Of a stretch of 64,000 nucleotides of DNA, positions 1-11,897 are shown one piece after another. The position numbers were made by a program, and so were the translations under genes. The notes beneath the pieces are model-generated. The model made no database searches and was not told the origin of the DNA. It saw only the letters and a list, made by a program, of their open reading frames with translations. The DNA is from Mactromeris polynyma. Taxonomy: Eukaryota > Mollusca > Bivalvia > Venerida > Mactridae. The stretch is taken from NCBI GenBank assembly GCA_032209605.1, contig JASFXZ010000018.1, positions 3,537,904 to 3,601,903 of the forward strand, in the 5' to 3' direction. Numbering within the stretch: position 1 is the first letter of the stretch; every line of letters starts with the position of its first letter.

Positions 1-523
1 GAAGTGTCAACATCTTCTTATGATATATGCTTACAATTTAGGTGTTCCAAAGTGAACATTCAAGTGAGACGCCCACTTCTGAATTGAAACGGAAACTTAT
101 GTTATAAAATTCGTTATAGCATTTTTCTATCTTGCATAAGAGACAGTTAAAACGATTAAAACATTTTAGATCAACAACTTTTGTTAAATAACAATGCAAT
201 ATATACTATATCTATTATCTAACATATTACAACGAGTATCATATTTTATAATAAGCATGGGGGAACAGACAAAACATTTTGTGTGGTTAATTGGTCAAAT
301 ACTGTGGAAGACTCCGACACATATATACAGTATTTATACGAAAACTTTTAATGATCATAGACATTATTGACAATTAATCTTACAAACTGCAAAACAGACA
401 TATACAATGCACAAAAACGGGGTAGGAAAAGTGGGCATTTATCTCAAGTAGGCCTAACCGCCAATATATATACAGCTGAATCACATTTGAAACTACGGGC
501 ACAAATATGGACTGTTGTGTTAC

Positions 524-1798
524 CTTTTTTCTTGTTGCGATTCCATCGTCATATTCTTCCATCACGTTGAATGACTGTCCAGTATTGTAATCAACAGACA
601 TTTTGTCTGAATAAATAAATAGAAACATTGTTTAGCTGGCTTTTAAATCGGCTTAAACACCAAATGTTTTTACTAACAATTCCTGGGCTGTAAATCGCTG
701 TGTAGTTATTATTTCTATTTGTGTTTTAGATGTATGTTAAATTTACCTTTCTTTATGTGCAATTCTTTCACTTGATAGTATTCATGTTATGTCTTCCCCT
801 ATTCTGTATGTTATTGCCGGCTGTCTTAGCTTGTTCTTTGATGTGTTCCATCCATTAAATACGCCCCCCCCCCTGTTTCTCCTCATTAGTTATTTATGGT
901 CGACCGAGCCTTTCCTTGTGACCCTGTTCCCTTGCGTATTTGCCCTTGCACCTCCTCAAATGCCTGAAGTTTTATGGACTGTGGTTTTCCGGGAGGTCTT
1001 TGTGGGGAAACTTATTCTCTCTAGCATTTATTGTTATTTATTTCTGTAACACTACAATGTTTGGTTCATTTATTATGACGAGCGAATGTTAAAACGGCTC
1101 ACACACATACACACGGACTAGAAAGCACCGTAGACCTAAGTTTGGTAATATAGCCTACATAAGGAATAAATAAGTAGGAAACATTGGGAAATAATTCTTA
1201 CGACATAGTTTAATTATTAGGTTTAAGATTCATGTAATAGCAGATATGTGCTCTTATTTAATTGCCAATATTTCCTGAATCCGCACATAAATATACTACA
1301 CCTTGTAATTTATAATCGTTAGCACATATTTATTAACGGCAACCTAGTAACATTATTTTATAACCCTGCCAAGTTTTAGTTCTTGTCTTCCCCACTGTTG
1401 TTTGTTGTTGTTTTATTTTTTATTTCATATCAAATTACTATAAGAAGGTTATTCTGTCACTATTCAAATAAATTCGGATGGTCACATAGCAGCAACATCT
1501 AAATATGCATTATTTGCAATCAAAATGCTTTTGTCTAGATGGATGTACTACATGTTTAATTACCATAATACAGTTAATATCAAATCGGCTTTTCACTAAT
1601 ATCTACAGCTAATATATCCCTATAATACGTTGTTGGTAATGATACAGGCTAGTTTTTGTTACTAAATCCACAGAGAAAAAATGTACCTTTATTGTATGCT
1701 GTTTCACTTGAAGCCCCATCGTTTCCACCGCAAACAACATATTTTACTGTTATTAAAATACAGAGTGTCCATACTGTTTTATTCCAATGTAATTCCAT
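524..1798 (-). CDS. Paralog A: 5' end of a secreted VWA7-like module protein (partial)
   Basis: Two exons of a gene that leaves the window on the left. Exon 1 is 1,798-1,687 (112 nt, phase 1 end, donor GGTACAT) and encodes a signal peptide beginning MELHWNKTVW and ending near YVVCGG. Exon 2 is 606-524 (83 nt; acceptor TTTATTCAG, donor GTAACA) and encodes an acidic spacer with SVDYNTGQSFNVMEEYDD, ending in phase 0. Exon 1 has the same length and phase as exon 1 of paralog B, and its first seven residues are identical; exon 2 matches the B spacer DIDQSFNRWEEEDD. The next exon, expected to start the beta-rich module, is not found in 1-523, so it lies outside. The protein is inferred to be secreted. 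I cannot tell whether the gene is intact. Confidence 0.72.
640..1030 (-). repeat. Dispersed repeat E1, copy 1
   Basis: Minus-oriented copy of a repeat that recurs through the first 30 kb. It shares ggctgtaaatcgctgt, a C-tract at about 867-878, a gacc-rich segment near 900, and cctcaaatgcctga near 953 with the copy at 11,065-11,370. It is degenerate and has no coding capacity that I can see. It sits in the intron between exons 1 and 2 of paralog A. Confidence 0.6.
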
Positions 1799-1904
1799 AT
1801 TATTTTCTAAGATGTTATTTCTTATAATCTGGAAATATATCTTGATTTCTGTATGCTCTTCACCACAGTATTTTTGTGTGATACTTTTCCGCAAAGGTCT
1901 ATCT

Positions 1905-2075
1905 TAAATGGTGACTTATCAATGTTATTTTGTTAAAGCCGATAATGTATTTTGCCAACGGGGATGACAAATTGTTAAATAAAGCTTTTTCCTTACTCAA
2001 TATATCAGTGATGTAAACATTACAATAAACGACCATTACTGGGAGTATCAACACGATAAAACGTTAGATGTACAT
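1905..2075 (-). promoter_or_regulatory. Conserved upstream block of paralog A, with TATA-like element
   Basis: This block starts about 107 bp upstream of the paralog A ATG. It aligns along its length with 26,085-26,255, at the same place upstream of paralog B; for example gtgatgtaaacatt and aacgaccattactg are shared almost unchanged. Read on the minus strand it holds a TATATT run at about 1,999-2,007, roughly 205 nt before the ATG; the B copy has TTATATTTGG at the equivalent place. I infer a duplicated promoter region. Simple duplicated flank without function is the alternative. Confidence 0.4.
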
Positions 2076-2999
2076 GGGGCTGTCGTTTTATAGTTTATGT
2101 GCATTTGATTTAATAAATAAGAAAAAGAAAGGCATTCCCGTCCAATTTATTTTAGTTCATAAAAAAACGAGCATCGTATTTCATTCATTTACACAATTTT
2201 TACTAATTATTTAGCCGTCTGTGCCAGTGTGTAAGTCATGGGGCAAGACTTTGTGCCATTTCCGTTACATGACAAAAATCACCTATAATACAGTTATTTA
2301 ATCAGTGAGTTATATTGAATTTAATCTCATATACAATGATTTATGCGTCCTTCATTTTTTATATAATAGAAACAAAAATGTAAGATGTAATCTTAATTAT
2401 TCATCATATATCCTTCCATGTCCCCTCAAATTAAACACAGTTCATTTCAGATATATTGTTTGGAATGGATATTGCTTTGTGAAGTAAAATGACTGTATCG
2501 GAAATGACACCCTGTAATGGCAATGCTTGCAGAGTAACGGAAATTATGCTTTATAATCCTCAATTAGCAATTTGAAATTATTAGAACAAGAATGACACAT
2601 TATGAACTAACCAGGTAAGTCTTTCAGAATTAACAATAATGAAATCACGACAGTTTATTCAAAACATATAGACGGGGGCATGTGTATAATACGTTGCTGC
2701 AGGGAACGCCACATACATGTACATATCCGGGAAAACTCGAAATTATTCGGTCTAAACCCAGGGAAAATGGAAATGGTCATTACTCTATTCATAATCATTG
2801 CCGTTTAATCATGTTTTCGTATTGTAATCCTAACTATCTTAGTTTGAATCTGGAAAACAACAACCTTATGCTTTTCATATTATTGGCGTACACATTTTGT
2901 CCCTAAATTAGTCACCTTTTAAACAGCTGTAAAATACGGATATTAATAAAAACTGGATCATTTTCGGCGCTCAATTTGTTTAATTAAAAAATAAAATAA

Positions 3000-3135
3000 A
3001 TTGTTTGTTTGTTTCATCAGTTTTTCATTTCGCCGTTTTATCAACATTGTTCAGTATTTACGGCGGCACATTGACCTAATCCAATATTTCAACAATTGAT
3101 TATCAATCAGTACTAACTTGCATATCTCTCTTAAT
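3000..3135 (-). repeat. SINE tail fragment
   Basis: Starts with repeated tttg units and continues with a segment that aligns to 11,898-12,010: cgccgttttatcaacattgt, then cggcggcacattgacct, then atcagtactaacttgcat. It is the 3' part of the same SINE in minus orientation, lacking the tRNA-like head. Confidence 0.45.
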
Positions 3136-3404
3136 CTTATTAAATATCTTCGTTAATGTACCATCTGTTCAAACTTTATTGGTATTATAGTTATAAGATA
3201 ATACTATTATAAGTAGTGCCCCTTGTACATATTATTCAGAGGTTTAAATAAAATATCTTGATTTTGCTCAGTATATAATTGTGCTGAATTTGCTGACATA
3301 CATTTCCAATTCGAAAACAATGCACTTGGATCATTCTTTGTTGAAGAGAAGAACAAAAAATCAATGGATATATTTTATAGCTATTTATAACAATATTATT
3401 GAAA

Positions 3405-3535
3405 TGATCGTTAGACTGTCACCCGAAAGATCTAGGTCGATTCCCGGGTTGGGTACGTTATGTTCTTCCGTGACATTGGCTACGGCCATATCCTCCAAAT
3501 GTTGATAAGTTGTTAGATGTTTGCGGAAGTAAATG
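3405..3535 (+). repeat. SINE fragment, tRNA-like head and start of core
   Basis: Contains gttagactgtcacccg followed by gattcccgggttgggtacgt, the decayed B-box side of a tRNA-like head, then the core segment ttccgtgacattggct. It aligns with 10,105-10,245 on the same strand and with the reverse complement of 12,010-12,110. Confidence 0.5.
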
Positions 3536-3571
3536 ATTTTTTTATATTTTATGGGTTTTAGACGGACAATA

Positions 3572-3895
3572 ATGAAAACAATTAAAGTTCTGATAACAGT
3601 TTTCCGGATTTTATTTCTAATATTTCCGGGTTTTACACTTGTAGACGGGACAACTCATACTCATTGCTCTTGCCATTCTGATAAAAATTTCATAGAAAAC
3701 AATACATGCAAAATAAATGCACGTGTCTGTTTAACACTTGTTGGGGTGATTTTTCGAGACGTCGACCACCCTAGACCAGGAAAAGCGGTTCTTCCCAATG
3801 CTGTGCATCACCTTCAATGTGCACATCTGGAGACAAGCTGTTCGCCTAGGTCATCGATCACATCATGCTGCGTGTCAGTATTAGTCTGTAGATAA
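3572..3895 (+). CDS. Possible small secreted cysteine-rich protein (weak)
   Basis: An ATG-started ORF of 107 aa. Its first 26 residues look like a signal peptide: MKTIKVL, then the hydrophobic run FRILFLIFPGFTLV, then DG. The remainder contains about ten cysteines, including HCSCH, an ENNTC sequon, and a tail with SCCVSVLVC. I recognise no family and the cysteine spacing has no clear repeat. No other gene lies on this strand nearby, and no convincing promoter, splice site or polyadenylation signal is visible. It starts directly after a SINE fragment. It could be a chance ORF. Confidence 0.2.
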   Translation: MKTIKVLITVFRILFLIFPGFTLVDGTTHTHCSCHSDKNFIENNTCKINARVCLTLVGVIFRDVDHPRPGKAVLPNAVHHLQCAHLETSCSPRSSITSCCVSVLVCR

Positions 3896-4319
3896 AAATC
3901 CTAAAATGCATGTCACTCTGTGTGCCTGTTCGTGATCATACATACACTCAACTAATTTTCTAAACGTCTATGTAATAAAATACAAATGTAAGAATATGGT
4001 TTTACACGCCGATTTCAAATTTGGCATTCTAGTATTATAGATAATACTCTATCGACTTTCATAATAAATCAATTAAATACTTAACATTACAGGAACTGGT
4101 CAATATTCATTTGTTCATTCACTCAAACTCATTCACTTGGTCGATACATACTGCAAACCAACATTATCTATCACTGTTAGTGTCCTCTACACTGCTCGAG
4201 TCGGCTACCTGTCGATACAGTTGGTTATCAGACAGGTTATGTTAACACAAAATGCATATTAGCAAGACAAAAGTATTTACGTATACTTTTGGTGTAAAAG
4301 AAAAGAAGAGAGAGAATAC

Positions 4320-4800
4320 GTAACTACATGGAACGCCACATACACAAGACAGTGCCTCCCCACGCAGACCTCCGGGTAAACAATCCACAAAACATAAGGC
4401 ACTTAAGGAGGTCAATGGGTACACATATTAAGGAACAGATGCACAAGGAATGGCCCGGTAGACCACAAGGAATAACTAGGAGAATCAAAGTGGACAGTGA
4501 AGGAAGGGGGAGCGGGATAAATGGATGGAAAATATCATAGGACAAGTCAAAACAACTGGCCGCAATAGGCCGAAACTGGGCCGGAAACAACGTGAACACT
4601 ATATAAAGTGACAGAATTGCACTGGGGAAAGGGAAATACAAAACACATTCAAAACACAAACAGAAACAACAACCATATAGCGAATTACAGCCTTGGAACA
4701 GTCAGCAAAAACACTGGGGGTTTAAATCGATTTAACAGCTAGCTAACCTCACACGTAATCGCTATATGGTCCTTGATTTCCAACATACATACATAAATTG
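4320..4800 (+). repeat. Dispersed repeat E1, copy 2
   Basis: Plus-oriented copy. It begins with ggaacgccacatacaca, holds ggaataactaggagaatcaa and ggacaagtcaa, and ends with gaattacagccttgg and gatttccaacatac. These same words, in this order, recur at 8,372-8,600 and 15,770-16,370. ORFs inside it on either strand have no protein resemblance and are ignored. Confidence 0.65.
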
Positions 4801-4984
4801 ACTTAGACCACTGAAATAGCATAGTATAATATAATACTTTCTTTCAATATGTTGATGTTAAATCCTACGTTGGCGTCCAAATAACATGAAATAAAACTAA
4901 GTATCCCTTATTTTGGTGCATACGATTGAACAACATATGCCTCTAATACTTTAAAGACAAATTTCAGAAAAAGCATGAGTTCCA

Positions 4985-5340
4985 AACTCGCCAACTTAGA
5001 TCCTCAGATTGTAAACAATATGGTCATGAACAAAAGCCAAGGATAAAGTTTTTACTTAATTCCCTTGACTTCTCTGTGCCTATGATTTGGAATTCCCTGC
5101 CCGAAGATATTCGCATTTTTTGTGTATTTATTCCGGCATCTTTCTAATACAATTTTGTTTATGACATGTATAAAGCTTTACATGTTTTGTGTTGATTTGT
5201 AATTTGTTGCTATGTAAATCATTATTATGTAAATGATCCGTTTTAAGAGGCTGGCAGGGAAGATTGGGCAACTGCCCAAATGCGTTGTTCCTCAGTATTA
5301 TTTATGTTAGTATAACCAAGCACATCTTATATGTTATTGA
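4985..5340 (+). mobile_element. Non-LTR retrotransposon (LINE) 3' end, relic
   Basis: Frame starting at 5,040 encodes RIKFLLNSLDFSVPMIWNSL followed by PEDIRI and a stop at 5,145-5,147. The W-N-x-L-P-x-x-I signature is typical of the C-terminal tail of LINE reverse-transcriptase ORFs. It is followed by a short untranslated tail. No reverse-transcriptase core is present upstream, so this is a 5'-truncated dead copy. Confidence 0.55.
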
Positions 5341-6180
5341 TACCTTACGGATCTGTGTGGGGATGCCATGTTTTTGTGTATGTTGCCATGTTTGTTCCGA
5401 ACGTTGCACACTAATACGAATTTAACGGTGATACAATATGAAAGTCATTGCATTCGTATATTGCACCATGCATCGTCACAAATGAATAGGATGTTTACCA
5501 CTAGGTATCCGTTATAGATATCAAAAGAGATTATTGATGTGTGTATTCAAACAATGTACCAAACAAATGGCTAATCACATTTTGTTGCTAAATTATCAAG
5601 ATCTAAATATTTTGAAGTAGTTTATTTACTTCAAAATCTACCTGAGTGACTTCAATATATATGTTTTTGCAAGTTTTATAACAAATTCCTGTTTCGATCA
5701 ATGAAAGATATTGCATGCAGTGTTGACGAATTACTTTAATTAGGCCGAACCCTTCAATCTACCAATTCAATCAATTGGTTGTGTATTATTTACACTGATT
5801 TCAAATTTTTAAAGCACTAACATCAATCGACAATGTTTTAATGTTTGATTGTATCCTCGTGAAACTGTAACGTATCACAATACTGTAAATTCCAGGAATG
5901 GTTGTAATCTTGATGTAACTCGGTTCGTTGGAGAGCATTAAATTTGAACAGTATACAAGGAATGAATTTTCATGTGTATAAAATTATTTTAATAATTTGA
6001 GACTGGTTGCATTCTTAAACAATGTAGTAGTTTTTTGTACCGAGACAGTTTTAAGGCAGTTCTCCTAATTTCACCCATCATTATGTTCTTGTCAGGTGTC
6101 ATCTTTGCCTTTGAATCTGGTTACATACATGAATAAAGTTCCTGAATGTTTCATTAGGTACACATTGATACACTATTGAC
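5341..6180. other. Intergenic, no recognised feature
   Basis: AT-rich sequence with no supported gene, inverted repeat or tandem array. Confidence 0.45.
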
Positions 6181-6189
6181 GATAACAAT

Positions 6190-6275
6190 AAAATAACACA
6201 TAATTTCTTCAATCAACATCTTTTTTTTTTGACGGTAAAAAACAAATAACACATAATTTCTGCAATCAACATCTT
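6190..6275. repeat. Direct duplication of about 53 bp
   Basis: The word aaataacacataatttct and the following caatcaacatct occur at 6,191 and again at 6,244, separated by a T-tract and gacggtaaaa. Two copies only. Confidence 0.6.
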
Positions 6276-6379
6276 CTAACGTAACAACTTGTAACAGCGA
6301 TGTTGGGTCCGATCCATTCAAACAACCAGGCTGACAAAACGTCCAAAGGCTTGTGGTCAAAAATGTTTAGGGCTGATAA

Positions 6380-6850
6380 TAATAATATTATAATAATAAT
6401 TCTTTATTTAAAGATGGAGGCTCGGTAAGCCTATAAGGCTTATCTCACTGGAGGCCATCTATCAAACAACATAAACATCAATAACAAGTAATTCATATAT
6501 ACAATGTTTAGACAATACACAACATGCATACAACGCTAATTAAAACATCATAAAACAGTTTCATTATAACATACATTACTTAACAAATACAAGACAGATG
6601 CAACAAATACAGAGGAAAAAAATTTATATTGACATACAACAGCAGTGACCCAAGTATTTCATTGTGTTAAGATAAAGATAATATTTGACATAACAGGTAG
6701 GTTTTTAACAATGAGCGGAAAAGTTTCTCAGAACTGATATTTTTTATATTAGATGGAATGATGTTCCATACTGAGATGAATTTGTATCGGAAAGTCAATT
6801 GTGTATAGTAAGATTTACAAGATGCAAGATGTTTTTGCTAGAACTGATCG
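6380..6850 (-). mobile_element. Non-LTR retrotransposon (LINE) 3' end, relic
   Basis: On the minus strand, codons from about 6,812 to a stop near 6,676 read TFRYKFISVWNIIPSNIKN, then SSEKLFRSLLKTYLL. The W-N-I-I-P motif and the closing L-K-x-Y-L-L are the classic C-terminus of a LINE ORF2. Downstream (6,660-6,380) is a 3' untranslated tail ending in an AT-rich simple repeat of taataata type, the usual terminus of such elements. 5'-truncated. Confidence 0.65.
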
Positions 6851-7564
6851 AAGAGAATAACTTTCATTTTTCGACAACTGCAAATACATACGGCCTGAAC
6901 AATTGGTTTGGGTCGAAACGCCCAGCTACTCATTCCCATTGCGGTTGAGTATTTTGTAAGTGATGTGATCTTTTCGATGGCTGTGCATTTTGTATGAGAA
7001 ATTTCCTTCTCGACTCATTTATCCATTGGTGTACCTTTTGCCGTTGTAATTATAGTTTGCACGTATGGATATTTGTTCATCACGCTTGATGCTTTTGAGG
7101 GAGCCTCGTACTTTTTATGTGGCAATACCTGCTTGACCTCTTATACATTTTTGTTAATATCTCAATAAAGGTTAACAGTACCGCTAAATATTCTTTCACA
7201 ACAGTAAATTTTGAACGTTTTGTAGTAAATTATAATTTTAAATGAATGCTCATTGTATGGTTGTTTATGTAGTTTATGTACAATGTACCGGGTACATTGT
7301 TCGTATTTCCTCTTGCGAAACAGATACAAATAAGAGCTATTTCTACAACGTCGGGCGCAATATCTAAACGTAAAGTCAACATCAAACTATTATAATATGA
7401 CCGTATCTCGGTCAATATTGGTCTGATCTTGCAGACATTTTTAACAAATATAGCATGCATACCTGGCATACTATTGTATTAATTTCATGTTATAATCCAG
7501 CGATATAACAAAAATATATCAATATACATGTGATGATGCGATACAAGTCAGTACCCAGTTAAGA

Positions 7565-7745
7565 TGATCTGGTTGATTGAGTATAATAGCGGGTGTGCCC
7601 ACCCTGACTGTTGATCACAGCATGGCAACGCTGTCGAATGGACGTAACGTAGCTCTGCTCATAATTATGGGGTATGTTGGCCCACTCTTGAACGATATTC
7701 GCTTTTACAATACAATAAGTTAATTGATGACTTACGCCTCCAGCC
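7565..7745 (-). mobile_element. Tc1-like transposase C-terminal relic
   Basis: The minus frame encodes QEWANIPHNY, then SYVTSIRQRCHAVINSQGGH and TRY. This matches the terminal signature of Tc1/IS630-type transposases (W-x-x-I-P, then S-x-R-x-R-C-x-A-V-I, then G-G-H-T-x-Y). Only the last segment is present here; a second transposase piece lies at 8,090-8,400 in the same orientation. The two may be one element split by sequence at 7,760-8,090, or two copies. Not functional. Confidence 0.6.
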
Positions 7746-8089
7746 CATAACATAATATATTACAAGTTATGTGTTATTTTTCAATTGTGCGTACACAGGT
7801 AAGTAGTGTGACAAGAACAAAGGTTGTAAATGCAATGCGTATAACAAAATTGTTCAAATGCAATGTACATATAAACATTTCGATAACATAAACATAATAA
7901 CAGTCCATATAGTATGAGCTTTACAATCGTATCTACTACAGGTAAGTATAGTAGAGACAAAACAGTTTTTAATTATAATTGAAGTATCATCTTTTACGCA
8001 ATGAAGCAAAGTGAATATAAAAAGCCACATTTTTAATAAGACTCTCATTTCTGCTTGATAGCAATGTATGTAGCTTATGACATGACGTA

Positions 8090-8400
8090 TTAACAAAATA
8101 TTTCTTTGGGATGTATAAACTACGTAAGTCAGCTTTTAGCTGGGCCATGGTCTGTGGTGCGTTTCCATTTCTTCTCACACGGCAATTTAGTTCATGATGT
8201 TCAGATCCGGTGATTTCGGAGGAATATCTATTTCATTGTTAGTCCGGCGGTATACAACTATAGCTCTGACTGAGGGGGTCGGTGCACCGTCTTGGAAAAG
8301 GCGTACACCTCTGTTGTTTCTTATCATTGGCAACGCTTCTCGTTTTTTGAGGAGGCTCAATGGTACAGGGGCGCAAGGAAAGGCCTGACCGACCATAAGG
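8090..8400 (-). mobile_element. Tc1-like transposase catalytic-domain relic
   Basis: Minus-strand translation gives RLFQDGAPTPSVRAIV, then IDIPPKSPDLNIMN, and after a frame change RRNGNAPQTMAQLKADLRSL. F-Q-D-G-A-P and the P-x-S-P-D-L-N block surround the second and third catalytic acids of the DDE/D transposase domain in Tc1-like elements. Stops and frameshifts make it dead. No terminal inverted repeats were found. Confidence 0.65.
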
Positions 8401-8600
8401 GATAACTAGGAGAATCAAAGAGGACAACAAGAGGGGGATTTGATGGATAGAATACATCACAGGACAAGTCAAGACAGCTGACAACAAAAGGCAGTAATTT
8501 ATCATTAAAAGCAATTAACCATTACGTACATAACAACAGACACACTGTGCATAAGCCAGCACGAAGTAACTGTTACCGGTATCACTTGCCACAAATATAT
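8372..8600 (+). repeat. Dispersed repeat E1, copy 3
   Basis: Starts at ggcctgaccgaccataagg, continues with gataactaggagaatcaa and ggacaagtcaagacagctg, and ends in accattacgtacataacaac and cagcacgaag, matching copies 2 and 6. Its left end abuts the Tc1-like relic. Confidence 0.6.
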
Positions 8601-10104
8601 ACCACTGCATCTAGGAAAATTGTAGTATGTAAACATTTGCACTTTTCCAGAACGTGGGGGCAGAAATGGGGCACTACGGCGCGACAAAAACGTGCAACAA
8701 TGACTTGGGCATTATAATTAATTAAAAGTCAGTTTATTGAAAACAATCGTAAAAAAACACATTGCGTCGACATGAAGCGTACACTGCATGTACTTTTGAG
8801 TATGTGTTGATCGATTCGCATAAAAATCTTACTTATAATTGTCGTCTGGATTATGATTACTTGTTTGGCGCTATTATATCAGGCTGACTAATGAAAATGC
8901 CGACGAATATAATTTCCTATTTTTTAGTTCTTGTAAATACAATTCGACATATAAAATTTAGCATGAATGATTCTTGATGACTTTTGCATCAATTCAAGCT
9001 AAATCCGTAACATTCGTTTATTTAATATTGACATCGAGAAACTTCCTTGTAGGAGCATCATGCTTGTGGAAGAGATAAGTGGAATCCTTGTTATTGTGAT
9101 CATATTATTGGAAACAACTTACCTACGAAAGTACACAAATTTTGAACTCGTGTAATATGTTCTCTTTTATGACAGTAAATGTTTGCATTCAGGCTTCGAT
9201 ATGCATCGCATAAAACGTTTGTACACATCGATCTATATGTATGCGTTCGTATTATTTAAGGTGCTTACTTCAGTACGAGCCGTGTGGTGTCCCACACTAC
9301 CTACCTAGCTACAATTGAGATGACGTCTGGCAACAAACCAAAAATGCATGAACTACTGATGCTCTTGTAAACGATAAAGAGCATTTGAAGTGGAAACTGT
9401 GGTTATTGTCCATTCAACTAATGAAAGTATATGCTGTTGTTTCCTACAGTTTTCTAATGAGATTCTTGTTGCCTATTGGAAAACAAATTAAGTTTCTCAT
9501 TCTTTTGAAAGCATTACTTACAACCAACACGATATATTTGTTCGTCAAGTCATTAACTGGCCTTGTTTAGTTTACCACTGTTTCGGAAGATACATCCAGA
9601 TCGGAGCCTGAGGCAGGGGGACATTGTACAACGCCATCTAGGTATAACGTATTATTATATACACTTAGATGTCTGATTGGTCAGTTTAAAGTTTAGATCT
9701 GTTGATTGTTCAGCTTGTCCCGGTCGCTATGACATTTTTTGTGTTCTCTACCATTGAAAAGAATTAAAACTTGAGGTCATTAGAACTGCAAGTAAGTGGC
9801 GGACTTTCCGGACAGGTTTAAATGTTGACCACTTATTTTCTCTTTAGATCACCATACTTGATCAATAAATACCCAAGTTGTTCCTATATTTCTCATCAAA
9901 TATATGCTCATAGCGAAAACTAGACCGAAAATTCATTAATTGATTCTTTATCGTCTGCAATTGTGTATGATATTGATTTCTGAATTTCATTTGTTACATA
10001 TTTTTTGTATTGATTTTTGAACTGTTTTAATACAATTTTAACTGTAATTTCTAATATTTCAAGTAGATAAATTGACAAAAGGCAACGCTCATGTTTATGG
10101 GACA
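8601..10104. other. Intergenic, no recognised feature
   Basis: AT-rich. The hydrophobic ORF at 9,385-9,570 has no ATG at its start and no resemblance to known proteins. Nothing else is supported. Confidence 0.45.
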
Positions 10105-10245
10105 TAACATAGACTGTCGCCTAGTAGATCCGGATTCTATTCAAGAGTTAGGCAGGTTACGTTCATCAGTGACATTGACCAAGTTCATGTCCTCCACATG
10201 TGGAGAATTTGTCAATTAATTCCGGAAATGCAAGTTAGTACTGCT
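10105..10245 (+). repeat. SINE fragment
   Basis: Aligns with 3,405-3,535 on the same strand: gactgtcgcctagtagatc, gagttaggcaggttacgtt, catcagtgacattgacc, then tcctccacatgtggagaa. Decayed tRNA-like head joined to the core of the family seen complete at 11,898-12,125. Confidence 0.5.
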
Positions 10246-11064
10246 TTATAATTAATTCAAGGAACACTGGTTGGGTCATCTGGCAGCCGTATATGTTGTT
10301 GAAACCCTGCATTTAACCCTATGACAACAATCAAACACAACATATGACGCCGTTTTGTCAAGGGGGTAGTACTTACTATAATTGGGTGAGGGAATAAGGA
10401 GGAATTATTCTTGCACGTTATGGCTCCCATTCCGAAACTGGACATGTCTCTAACCATACTGGTTGTCGTTTTGAACTAGCGGATGTCTCTCTTGTCGGAA
10501 ATTCAAAATGTCAGCATAGTAAGGTTATGTTCCCTGCTTCAAAATGGCCGCCAGTATTCAAAGGAATAAGACTTGTATTACGCAAGGCCGCCCAATAATA
10601 CGAAAGAGATATACATTTCACTCAAATGGTGGCACTTTCGGTTACTGTCATAGCGAGCAGCGATCACCTTGCAACTAAATGGCGTGTGAACTGTGGACGC
10701 ACGAATCATGAAGTATGGACTGTTACACCTTCAGAAGAAGACCATCAAATCAATTTCGTACATACTGGGATCACGTGAGCAGAGCTTCATTTACTCAATT
10801 CAATATCTGTAATTATCGGTATTTGTTATTATGAGTATTAATGATCAAACTGTTAAGTGTGACCTTGACCTTTGATGTAAGGACGTGGGTCTTGCACGCG
10901 ACGCGTCGCCTTTATGTGCCGAATATATGTGCCAAGTTATTATAAAATATGTCAGTACATGACAAAGTTACAGCCCGGACACGACCACCTATACTCAATG
11001 TGCATACATAGAGCATTCCATAATATTCAAACCCTATCTTGAATAAAAAACCAGTACTTTACTG
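10246..11064. other. Intergenic, no recognised feature
   Basis: Somewhat less AT-rich around 10,500-10,700, but no reading frame, inverted repeat or known element was identified. Confidence 0.4.
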
Positions 11065-11370
11065 ACAATTTCAAGGCTGTAAATCGCTGTATGGTTCTTA
11101 TCTCTCTTTGTGTTTTAGAACCCCCCCCCGTGCAATTGTTTCACTTTATGTTATGTTCTCCCAACAGAATGTTATCCATTAAACCCCCCCCCCCCCTGTT
11201 TGTGCTCGTTGATTCTCCTAGTTATTCATTATGGTCGGGCAGACCATTCTTTGTGCCCCTGTTCCCTTACGTATTTATCCTAGTGACTCCTCAAATGCCT
11301 GATGTTTTATGGAATATTGTTTTCCCGGAGGTGTATGCGGAGAGTCATTGTCTTATTTATATGGAATTCC
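11065..11370 (-). repeat. Dispersed repeat E1, copy 4
   Basis: Minus-oriented copy, starting at aaggctgtaaatcgctgtat, with C-tracts at about 11,121-11,128 and 11,186-11,197, and cctcaaatgcctgatgtttt near 11,290. The overlapping ORFs are frames of the repeat, not genes. Confidence 0.6.
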
Positions 11371-11897
11371 CTGAAGCAACTTATTCTCTCTATCACCTTC
11401 TCAACTTCTAATGTTTTGTATGCTGTTCTGGGTGGGAATGTATTTACTTGGTGTTGTGCTAGATATGACTTTCGTAACATTTCCTGCTCCCCTTCAACCT
11501 CTTTATTTTAAACAACTGGTATGTGGATATCTGCACCCAGCGTGCTGACGGATACACCAATACAATATTCGTTGAACCCGTCCTTATGGATCAGTTTACG
11601 CGTCATTTCTGTCTGTTCATAGTGATGTGCATGCAACATACAATGTGCGTTTAGTTTTATGAATAATTCAACACGAATGGTGCATTTCTTTGTAACAATA
11701 TTCCGAACTTAAAACATATTGTTGGTTACATTTTGTCCTCTTTATTCTTAATGTGTGGGTTTTTCCTGAATGAGACAATGATTGTTCTGACAGCACTTCA
11801 GGGAATCAATAACACACAATATTACATGTACACAATATTTCAGCCGTAAATATTTCCCGCGAAACTAAATGATAATAATACTAATATGATATGTAAG

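Larger units (their letters stand above)
2076..4319. other. Intergenic stretch between paralogs A and B, left part
   Basis: AT-rich sequence with stop codons in all frames. Apart from the SINE pieces near 3,000-3,535 and the weak ORF at 3,572-3,895 I see nothing recognisable. Confidence 0.5.

Noticed and set aside
380..628. 82-aa minus ORF taken whole
   Set aside because: Only 606-524 is coding (exon 2 of paralog A); the remainder is intron read-through.
4324..4659. ORFs inside dispersed repeat E1 (both strands), also at 8,239, 11,091 and 23,495
   Set aside because: The frames are not preserved between E1 copies and the peptides share nothing beyond the DNA repeat.
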